In this document: one piece after another, positions 32,400-39,093 of the stretch | Layout of the letters: each line of letters begins with the position of its first letter | Numbering within the stretch: position 1 is the stretch's first letter | From: a virus | Direction: 5' to 3' (one strand) | Length of the DNA stretch: 54,199 bases | IMG/VR virus record: IMGVR_UViG_3300032053_000099 | Location: 1-54,199 of that record | Made by a program: the position numbers and the translations under genes | Notes under the pieces: model-generated | What the model was told of the DNA's origin: nothing | The model's database searches: none | The model's input: the letters and a program-made list of their open reading frames with translations, nothing else

Positions 32400-32680
32400 T
32401 CAATGGTCAGGAAGGGGTATTGTCGGACGGGGGTTCGATTCCCCCCGCCTCCACCATTATGGGGGCGAAGCGGCTTCGACGGCGATATCTGGCCTGGCCT
32501 TCATGCCGGATGGCGTGGCCACGTTACGGACACGCAAACCAAAACTGCCACTAACCGTGACAGTAACAAGGTGATCCCATTCCCGATGCACATGCGTCCG
32601 GCGAGTGAGATGGCCTTGGCTGCCTAGTCGAGAGATGAAGCGGGGAGTTGGCCCGTCCCGGCAACAGAAACGGGCCTTCG
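32400..32680 (+). ncRNA. ssrA: Circularly permuted (two-piece) tmRNA
   Basis: The acceptor part comes first: T stem GGGGG/CCCCC around TTCGATT (32429-32445), then acceptor strand CGCCTCC, A and CCA (32446-32456). Only TTAT follows before the 5' end GGGGGCGAAGCGGCTTCGACGG at 32461. CGCCTCC pairs with GGGGGCG over seven positions (one G-U). CATGCCGG after the 5' domain matches the PK1 start of E. coli tmRNA. The tag frame runs from resume codon GCC 32547 to TAG 32625: 26 codons starting ATNRDSNKVI and ending SEMALAA. P2 pairing is partly visible (CGATA 32483/TGTCG 32421; CCTTC 32498/GAAGG 32411). Host SmpB would be needed. Outer ends are approximate. Confidence 0.87.
32650..32676 (+). terminator. 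Hairpin closing the tmRNA region
   Basis: Perfect stem GGCCCGT 32650-32656 / ACGGGCC 32670-32676 with a 13-nt loop. Either a late tmRNA helix or the terminator/processing site of the RNA gene. Confidence 0.5.
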
Positions 32681-32698
32681 AATTTAGCAGGAGGCAAC

Positions 32699-33115
32699 AT
32701 GACGTTGTATTTCTGGCTCAACTATCTCCTCGGTGCTATCATCCACATCCTCGTCCGTGGCCGATCGGCGTCCCAAAGCAAGGGCTACAAGACCATCGAT
32801 ATCTGGATCAGGACTTACTGGGTGGTTCTCCTGGCCAGGACTATTCTGGGCGGCGGCCTCTTTGCCCTATGGGTGACAGGCAAGGGCCAGGTCGCTGCTG
32901 CTATGGGCGCTAAGTTGCTGGGGCTGGAGTTTACCATCCCCAACATACCCGTCAATGGTCCCACAGCCTTCTTCTTCGGATACTTTGTGGATTCGATCCT
33001 GGACTGGCTATGCAACAAGGTCCCGTTCCTACGTCGAGAGATACCTCAGCTTAATAACGGCGCTCTGTTGCTCCCGGTGCCCCAACAAGGGCCTCTCAGC
33101 AAGCCTGGAGTCTGA
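32699..33115 (+). CDS. Membrane protein, holin-like by layout, 138 aa
   Basis: ATG 32699 after AGGAGGCAAC. Hydrophobic segments near residues 4-18 (YFWLNYLLGAIIHIL), 36-60 (WVVLLARTILGGGLFALWV) and 88-106 (FFFGYFVDSILDWLC). Three spans with a polar tail would suit a holin, but no lysis gene is adjacent. It lies between the tmRNA and TerL. Confidence 0.5.
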   Translation: MTLYFWLNYLLGAIIHILVRGRSASQSKGYKTIDIWIRTYWVVLLARTILGGGLFALWVTGKGQVAAAMGAKLLGLEFTIPNIPVNGPTAFFFGYFVDSILDWLCNKVPFLRREIPQLNNGALLLPVPQQGPLSKPGV

Positions 33116-33118
33116 CGG

Positions 33119-34354
33119 GTGGCTCAGCCTCTTAAATACCGGAAGTTCAAACAGTCGGACATAGACAAGCTGGCAGCAACGCTGGCCTCTCTGACGACTA
33201 TCAATTCCGTCCGGCAGTTTTTGAGGCAGCATTTCGATAGAGGCTTTCGAACCGCCCTCGCAGCCAGTCACCCCGAGTTCTTCCTTTTCTACTATCTTGG
33301 CTTCCGTCTCCCGGCGCACCAGCGTAGGTGGATTGCTCTCTGGAGGACCGTGAAGTACCTGCTGGAGCTTGCCCCCAGAGACCATGGCAAGTCTTGGATT
33401 TTCAACTATGGCCTGCCACTCCAAGAGGTATACGCGTCGTACGTGCGCAGTGGATTCAAGTCCGTGACGGCTCGCATTCTCAGCTTGACCAAGACGGACA
33501 CTCAAGCAGATAAGTTCTCCAACCAGATACGGGAGACGATCGAGCGGAATACATATCTCAATGAGGACTTCGGTGATATTGTAGACCGCAAGTATTGGTT
33601 GAAGGACCACTTCCGCTGCAAGCGTAGCTTAGTAGACGCGGTAGAGAAGGACTGGACGTATGAAAAGTGCGGTATCCTAGGTGCTATCACGGGAGGCCAC
33701 CAGGACCGCATCATCGGAGACGACTGCCTGGATGACGAGAACACCAAAACAGTGGACCGTATGGACACGCTGTCTGCCTGGTTCTGGGGCACGGTCTGGA
33801 ATATGCGGGAGGTCTATACCAGATTCTCCTTCGTTGGTACGCGCAAGAACAGGCGGGACCTGTATAGCGAATTCCTAGCTAATCCTGTCTGGAAGGCCAA
33901 CGTAGAAAGGGCCATCATCAAGTACCCTATGATCCCGGACCCAGATAAGCCGGGTGCCGAGAAGCAAGGCTGGCGGTATATCACTAGCCGCAAGCGTGTG
34001 ATAGATACTCCTCCTGAGCTGAGGCTGGGGGAAGAGATTGTGGACGTAGAACTGCTGACCGATGATCACATAGTGCTGTGGCCGTCGGAGCCAGCGTATG
34101 ACAACGACGGCAAGCCTGAGCTAGACCCCGACACCGGCTTGCAGAAGGTATTCGGTTGGGGCATCAAGGAACTTCTACTGGACCGCGCTGCCTCAGGGCC
34201 GTTGTACTTTGACAGAGAAAAACAGAACAACATCTCATCGACTGAAGGTGTTATATTTGATAGGGCTTGGTGGAGGTTCTTTGCAACCGAGGAGCTGTTC
34301 TTCAACCCGACCGATGGCTGCGTCTATCTTCAGCCTTCGGCAATAGGAGCATGA
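33119..34354 (+). CDS. terL: Terminase large subunit, ATPase part (no nuclease)
   Basis: 411 aa, GTG start. Seen: the adenine-binding region PAHQRRWIALW, Walker A-like LAPRDHGKSWIF (~84-95), Walker B with catalytic acidic pair RIIGDDCLDDEN (~196) and a coupling-motif-like SFVGTRKNR. The protein stops just where the RNase H-like nuclease domain should begin; that domain is encoded separately at 37389. Known: TerL pumps DNA into the procapsid. Splitting into two polypeptides separated by 3 kb is exceptional. Confidence 0.88.
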   Translation: MAQPLKYRKFKQSDIDKLAATLASLTTINSVRQFLRQHFDRGFRTALAASHPEFFLFYYLGFRLPAHQRRWIALWRTVKYLLELAPRDHGKSWIFNYGLPLQEVYASYVRSGFKSVTARILSLTKTDTQADKFSNQIRETIERNTYLNEDFGDIVDRKYWLKDHFRCKRSLVDAVEKDWTYEKCGILGAITGGHQDRIIGDDCLDDENTKTVDRMDTLSAWFWGTVWNMREVYTRFSFVGTRKNRRDLYSEFLANPVWKANVERAIIKYPMIPDPDKPGAEKQGWRYITSRKRVIDTPPELRLGEEIVDVELLTDDHIVLWPSEPAYDNDGKPELDPDTGLQKVFGWGIKELLLDRAASGPLYFDREKQNNISSTEGVIFDRAWWRFFATEELFFNPTDGCVYLQPSAIGA

Positions 34355-34358
34355 TTTC

Positions 34359-35906
34359 ATGGTAGCGATGCCTGCATCCCTCGGCTTCGATAGCGACGTG
34401 CTCTATGAGCAACGCCTAGCAGATTCCCAGCCTGAGCAGACTGTGCTGACGGTGGAGCAGTTGAACGCCCGCATCCGTGAGTCTCACAAGCTCCACTACA
34501 AGACAGAGTTTCAGGATCTACCTATATCCGTCGAGAACCGTAAAGGCTCCGTCCGTGAAGGCACTGACCCCAAGACAGGCAAGCCGTGGCGTACGAAGAT
34601 GAAGAACCCCTACGGCTATATACGGGGCACTAAGGGCGTAGACGGCGACTCTGTGGATGTCTATCTTGGTCCTGAAGAGGAAGCTGGCAAAGCCTTTGTC
34701 GTGCATCAGAAGGACCCGGAGACAGGCAAGTTCGATGAAGACAAGGTGATGCTTGGCTTCCCTAGCAAGACCAAAGCCAGGAAGGCGTTCCTCAAGCACT
34801 ATGACGACCCTGACTTCCTTGGCCCTATATCTGCTATCCCAATGCCGAAGCTCAAAAAGAAGCTGAAGGCCAAGAAGGCCCAGAAGCTGGTAGCGTCATC
34901 GCGTTTGACAGAGCTTGACGTATTGGCACTAGAGCAGAGGCTGCGCGAGGCCGAGCTACAGGAACACGGCATCAAGGGCATGAAGTGGGGAGTGCATAAG
35001 TTCCAAGTCCACGTCAAGCGCGACTACTCCAAATACTCGGAAGCCAAGTACGACACCAACAAGAAGCGATGGTTGACAACGGCAGGCAAGCCTCTACCAA
35101 AGCATATCCAAGCCTGCTACATCCCGCCAGCTTGGCAGAACGTCAGGTACAGCAACGACCCTGGTGACGATCTACTGGTATCTGGAAGGGACAAGAAGGG
35201 TGTAGGTCATGCGGTGTACTCCGCGAAGTTCAATGCCCAGCAGGCCAATTCTAAATTTGAACGGGTCAGCGAGCTAGACCGGAAGTACAACAGAGTCCTC
35301 GCCTCAGTGGTGAACGACATCCGTATTGGCAAGAATGTGGAAGAGGCTTCTATCCTCCGCCTGGTGATGACAACTGGCCTGCGTCCAGGCTCTGAGAAAC
35401 AGAGAGGCGCTGTGAAGGCATATGGTGCGACCACGCTGGAAGGTCGTCATGTTATCGGCAAGGACGAGAGTTCTATTAGGTTGCGGTTCGTTGGCAAGAA
35501 AGGCGTCAAGATCGACGTTCCAGTTACAGACCACGACGTCGCAAGAGACCTATTGAAGCGTCGCGGCGAGGCAGGTCCTCTGGGGCGCATATTCAATCCA
35601 GGTCCCGGCGAGGCTGTTAGGAGCTACTCGAACACCCAAGATGGGGGAGGGTTCAAAACGAAAGATTTCCGTACCCTTCTCGGCACTCGTGTAGCACAGG
35701 CGGAGAGGGACAAGCTGCCCCCACCGAAGACAGAGAAGGAATACCGTGTGTCTTGCAAAGCCGTCGCCAAGATAGTATCCGAGAAACTGGGCAATACGCC
35801 CAATGTGGCGTTGAAAGCATACATCGCGCCTCACGTATTCGCGGGATGGCGAGTGGGGAAGGGTTGGCGTGTGAGTAAGGTAGTAGAATCTGGGAGGGCC
35901 ACATGA
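34359..35906 (+). CDS. InPase-like domain + GMKWG tag + DNA topoisomerase IB fusion
   Basis: 515 aa. Residues ~48-160 match the phage 'inorganic-pyrophosphatase-like' domain of polyvalent proteins (ISVENRKGSVREG, YGYIRGTKGVDGDSVDVYLG, quoted in part: GYIRGTKGVDGDSVDVYLG). HGIKGMKWGV follows at ~202-211. Residues ~225-515 are topoisomerase IB: TGLRPGSEKQRG (Arg), RLRFVGKKGVK (Lys), KDFRTLLGT (Arg), and LGNTPNVALKAYIAPHVF with the catalytic Tyr at 488. All catalytic residues are present. Known: it relaxes supercoils by nicking one strand. Placed between the two TerL genes, it likely acts during packaging or inside the virion (inference). Confidence 0.88.
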   Translation: MVAMPASLGFDSDVLYEQRLADSQPEQTVLTVEQLNARIRESHKLHYKTEFQDLPISVENRKGSVREGTDPKTGKPWRTKMKNPYGYIRGTKGVDGDSVDVYLGPEEEAGKAFVVHQKDPETGKFDEDKVMLGFPSKTKARKAFLKHYDDPDFLGPISAIPMPKLKKKLKAKKAQKLVASSRLTELDVLALEQRLREAELQEHGIKGMKWGVHKFQVHVKRDYSKYSEAKYDTNKKRWLTTAGKPLPKHIQACYIPPAWQNVRYSNDPGDDLLVSGRDKKGVGHAVYSAKFNAQQANSKFERVSELDRKYNRVLASVVNDIRIGKNVEEASILRLVMTTGLRPGSEKQRGAVKAYGATTLEGRHVIGKDESSIRLRFVGKKGVKIDVPVTDHDVARDLLKRRGEAGPLGRIFNPGPGEAVRSYSNTQDGGGFKTKDFRTLLGTRVAQAERDKLPPPKTEKEYRVSCKAVAKIVSEKLGNTPNVALKAYIAPHVFAGWRVGKGWRVSKVVESGRAT

Positions 35907-37147
35907 TAGACCAGGCCCATTTCGGTACAGTCGAGGACAGGCCAGCCGACTGGCGCAAGGCATTGAAGGACGGAACGCTGAAGGACGAGCCCGACGACGA
36001 CGAGGATCGTCCAGCGACGCCAGACGTTATCGGTATGCTGGGCTTCGACCCTGATGAACCTGATGAACCTGATGAAGGCGGGGAGCCTGCTGAGGAATCG
36101 GGCTTACGTGAGTACGGCACCTTGGGAATGAAGTGGGGAGTCCGCCACGAACGCCCGCATACTGTGGGGGGCCGCCACGTATTAGAACGGCATCCAAATT
36201 TTCAAGCGTTCAAGGACTTCCTTCTAGCCAATGGATACAAGGAGAAGAAGGGTGCATTCCGCTGGCATCAAGGTCCGGCAGGCAACGTTCTACTACAGGT
36301 AGTCGGGGGGACTTGGGAGCTTCAGAGAAATGGGCAACGCCTCGCTCGTGGAGGCACTCTGGAGGGCCTGAAGGCTGCTCTCACTGCTGAATACGCCGCG
36401 CCCCCGCCTAAACCCGCCGATGCTGTTGGTACGATGGCTAGTACTCCGGCGGAAAGTCATCTCCGTAGTAGCCCTATCGCTAGCTCCAAAGAGATTGGTC
36501 ACGGTGTCAGTGGCGCGGAGCTGGTCACTTTCGCAGACGGCTCCAAGGCTGTTTGGAAGGCTGACGACAAGGAGTCCAAAGGCTGCCGTGACAATATATC
36601 AGATGGGTACATGGGTGCCCGAGAGTACGGCGCATGGGTACTAGCCAAGGTGATAGGTATGACGGACTTAGTGACACCAATCGCTAAGCGTACGATCGAT
36701 GGGAAGGTAGGCACATTGTCAGCGTTCCAGGAAGGCGTGGTAGCGAACGCTGTAGACAGAGGCGATAGATTCGACGGTACCCGCGATCTGGCGCGTGCCG
36801 CTGTCTTCGACTTCATCATAGGCAATGAGGACCGTCATACCGGCAACTGGCTCATGAAAGCAGGCAGGTTTCGCTTGATCGATCATGGCCTGTGCTTCCC
36901 GGATAAGGGCAAGTATGTTGGTGAGAATGAGCAGGTCCTGGGGCGTGCTAGAGGCCATCTCGATCTAGAGCTAGAAGGCAAAGATCTTCTGCGCTCCCAG
37001 GCCGACATCTACACCCAGAGGAAAGACAAGATCCTGTCTACACTGGGAAAAGCAGGGTTGCCAAAGGGTTCCTTGGAAGGTGTGGCTGCAAGGATCGATC
37101 AGCTCAGTAAAGCCGCTGAGCTAGGTGGATGGGGGGACTTGAGATGA
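35903..37147 (+). CDS. PI3/4-kinase-like (HipA-related fold) protein with GMKWG tag
   Basis: 414 aa. N-terminus acidic (DDDEDRPATPD), then YGTLGMKWGVRHER at ~71-84 and a small alpha/beta domain. Residues ~190-400: GVSGAELVTF, the ATP-lysine strand KAVWKADDKE, FDFIIGNEDRHTGNW (DRHxxN catalytic loop, ~308) and FRLIDHGLCF (metal-binding D-x-G, ~326). These are the hallmarks of phosphatidylinositol 3/4-kinase and related kinases. The substrate could be protein, lipid or nucleotide. GTGA/ATGA-type overlaps tie it to both neighbours. Confidence 0.72.
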   Translation: MIDQAHFGTVEDRPADWRKALKDGTLKDEPDDDEDRPATPDVIGMLGFDPDEPDEPDEGGEPAEESGLREYGTLGMKWGVRHERPHTVGGRHVLERHPNFQAFKDFLLANGYKEKKGAFRWHQGPAGNVLLQVVGGTWELQRNGQRLARGGTLEGLKAALTAEYAAPPPKPADAVGTMASTPAESHLRSSPIASSKEIGHGVSGAELVTFADGSKAVWKADDKESKGCRDNISDGYMGAREYGAWVLAKVIGMTDLVTPIAKRTIDGKVGTLSAFQEGVVANAVDRGDRFDGTRDLARAAVFDFIIGNEDRHTGNWLMKAGRFRLIDHGLCFPDKGKYVGENEQVLGRARGHLDLELEGKDLLRSQADIYTQRKDKILSTLGKAGLPKGSLEGVAARIDQLSKAAELGGWGDLR

Positions 37148-37392
37148 CATGCCGTCTGTGTATCTTAACACCGGAAGGCAAGAGGAAACTAGTGGGCCTT
37201 ATCTCTCTAGAGAACGGACGCATCAAGGGAAAGCCCGCTCGAGGCTACAAAGAGACCGTGAAAGAGGTCCTCTCCACTAGCTATACACGACACGGTAAAC
37301 GCCTGTCCGTGCTGGCTACTCCTGAACTCTGGCTCAAGAATCTTCCAATCCAATACCACGGGACATACTTCTGGGTAGAGGCTGTCCAGTGA
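37144..37392 (+). CDS. Small orphan between PI-kinase-like and TerL nuclease genes, 82 aa
   Basis: ATGA overlap upstream, GTGA overlap downstream. CRLC at residues 3-6, strands GLISLENGRIKG and VLATPELWLKNL, then YHGTYFWVEAV. Resembles small proteins seen near phage head genes ('FL..Lp..y.GtYl.ae') with no known role. Confidence 0.55.
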   Translation: MTCRLCILTPEGKRKLVGLISLENGRIKGKPARGYKETVKEVLSTSYTRHGKRLSVLATPELWLKNLPIQYHGTYFWVEAVQ

Positions 37393-38042
37393 TCTCCCTC
37401 CGTCCATTGGCCTACGCAGATTTGGCAGTCAAGACAGAACATGATCCTGGAGTGCGCCTGAAAGCTGACGGCAGCGTAGACGCCGACTGGTTCTGTCTGG
37501 CCATCGGTGCCCGCGTACAGCAGTTCATCTACATCCTAGACTTGTACCGCGCCCAGATTACGTTCCCTGAGCAGGTGCGTGCTATCATCAGGGAATACCA
37601 TCGTTGGAAGATCTGGAAGATCGGGATTGAAAGCAATAATTACCAATGGGCACTAGGCCAGCAGATATGGGAAGCCGGCCTGCCTGCCGTGCCAGTACCA
37701 TCCAGCAGCGACAAGGTCTACCGTGCCACGATGGTCACGCCTCACGTAGAGACGGGCCGGGTGCGTTTCCGTGGCGTCATGGAGAATGGCGTGCTAGTAT
37801 CGCATCCTGCACTGCGACGCTTCTTTGTTGAAGCCGCCGACTTCCCGTTCGGCGACAGGGACGACGCCGTTGACGCCGTGGTCGGCCTTATCCAGATGGC
37901 TACCAGCGAGGAGATCATGGGCCAGGAGCTGGCACTTGTGCATAAGCCCGGATACGGCCTAGTAACTACAAGCGGCTCGTACGCAGGTGGTATCAGGCAG
38001 CACAAGCGCGACCCGTTCGACGTTATGGTGTCCAACTACTGA
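37389..38042 (+). CDS. terL: Terminase large subunit, RNase H-like nuclease part
   Basis: 217 aa, GTG start overlapping the previous stop. Seen: first strand LAYADLAVKTEHD (metal-binding Asp), GIESNNYQWALGQQIWEAG (Glu strand; quoted in part), and C-terminal FPFGDRDDAVDAVVGLI, the usual 'hDDxxDA' helix of TerL nucleases. It has no ATPase part. Together with the 33119 gene it reconstitutes a normal TerL. Known: it makes the packaging-initiating and terminating cuts. Confidence 0.87.
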   Translation: MISLRPLAYADLAVKTEHDPGVRLKADGSVDADWFCLAIGARVQQFIYILDLYRAQITFPEQVRAIIREYHRWKIWKIGIESNNYQWALGQQIWEAGLPAVPVPSSSDKVYRATMVTPHVETGRVRFRGVMENGVLVSHPALRRFFVEAADFPFGDRDDAVDAVVGLIQMATSEEIMGQELALVHKPGYGLVTTSGSYAGGIRQHKRDPFDVMVSNY

Positions 38043-38053
38043 GGAGACTTGCA

Positions 38054-38434
38054 ATGGCTTACCGTGGAATCCCGTCAATCGCTTTGAACACAGCAACCGA
38101 TCAGCGACTGAGAGAGTCTTCTCGGTTGAGAGAGTTCGGTGTCAAGGGCATGAAATGGGGCGTGAGGAAGCAAACAGAGTTCAAGGATCGCCATGCACGC
38201 CTCGCTGACCGCATAAGCGACCTCATGGGCAAAGCCACTGAGTGGGATAGCCCTAAGCACAATAAAGCCTACTCAGCCTTAGAAAAGGCAGACATGCTTC
38301 ATGGACGTACTGCCGACGCCATGGACAGGGGGGATTTTGAGAAAGCCCACAGCTTGTTGGGCCGAGCCAAGGCAGCAACAGTTAGGGCGGCTGCTCACAT
38401 GCGGGGCGAGAGACCAATGGTGCCCAACTACTAA
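38054..38434 (+). CDS. GMKWG-tag protein 1, 126 aa
   Basis: GAGGAGACTTGCA precedes the ATG. The first ~40 residues (GIPSI.LNTATD.RLRES.RLREFGVKGMKWGVRK) are nearly the same as in the next gene. The remainder is helical with RLADRISDLMGKA and AMDRGDFEKAHSLLGRAKAA. Probable head-associated small protein. Confidence 0.65.
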   Translation: MAYRGIPSIALNTATDQRLRESSRLREFGVKGMKWGVRKQTEFKDRHARLADRISDLMGKATEWDSPKHNKAYSALEKADMLHGRTADAMDRGDFEKAHSLLGRAKAATVRAAAHMRGERPMVPNY

Positions 38435-38452
38435 CTACTGAGGAGGCTTGCA

Positions 38453-39082
38453 ATGGCTTACATTGGTATACCATCGATTGATTTGAACACAGCAACCGAC
38501 AAGAGACTGAGGGAGTCTCACCGTCTTCGAGAATTCGGCGTCAAGGGGATGAAGTGGGGAGTCAGGAAGGGTGGGCCTAAGGCAAACGAGCAAGTCACGC
38601 ATAGAGGCAAGTCATGGCAGGTCGTAGACCCGCTAGATAGCCAGGGCAACGTGCTCTTGGGGAGGAAGGATGACTCAGGCAGGTGGGCCAAGCTCACGCG
38701 AGTATCTGGCAGTGAACTCGCAGGCTACGAGCATCTGCGTACACCAGCAGAAAAGCCTGGACGGCCAAGCGCAGACCCAGAAGGCGCGAAAGCGTTCAAG
38801 TCCCAGTTCCCCGGAGCAGTCGCTGCCATCAAGGAGATGGCAGGCGGTAACGATGTATCTGAGGGGTACGATCTAGGCAAGGTGGCCGCGGACAAGGGCG
38901 TCATGGCGCTCGCTAAACAGGCTGAGCCTGCGTTCAGAAAGATGCCATCTTCTGACCGCGAGACTCTTGCCTACGGGGAGACGCGGGATCAGTTCCGTAC
39001 CGCAGCTAAGTATGGGACGGCTGGCAAGGCCGCACATCGACTGCTCAGTAGGGTCTTCGATCATGGGTTCGAAAACGACTAG
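38453..39082 (+). CDS. GMKWG-tag protein 2, 209 aa
   Basis: Leader (GAGGAGGCTTGCA) and first ~40 codons duplicate those of the 38054 gene; the bodies differ. After REFGVKGMKWGVRKGG come a small beta domain (GKSWQVVDPLDSQGNVLLG) and a helical C-terminus. So the shared N-terminal module carries different cargo. Confidence 0.65.
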   Translation: MAYIGIPSIDLNTATDKRLRESHRLREFGVKGMKWGVRKGGPKANEQVTHRGKSWQVVDPLDSQGNVLLGRKDDSGRWAKLTRVSGSELAGYEHLRTPAEKPGRPSADPEGAKAFKSQFPGAVAAIKEMAGGNDVSEGYDLGKVAADKGVMALAKQAEPAFRKMPSSDRETLAYGETRDQFRTAAKYGTAGKAAHRLLSRVFDHGFEND

Positions 39083-39093
39083 CTCAGATTCCT

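Noticed and set aside
32429-32456. tmRNA 3' end as a phage attachment site only
   Set aside because: The complete 5' domain and tag frame are also present, and no integrase is seen; a functional RNA gene is the simpler reading, though att use cannot be excluded.
34354-37389. Intein or homing intron explaining the split TerL
   Set aside because: No intein splice blocks, no homing endonuclease, each half has its own start, and the intervening genes overlap the nuclease start.
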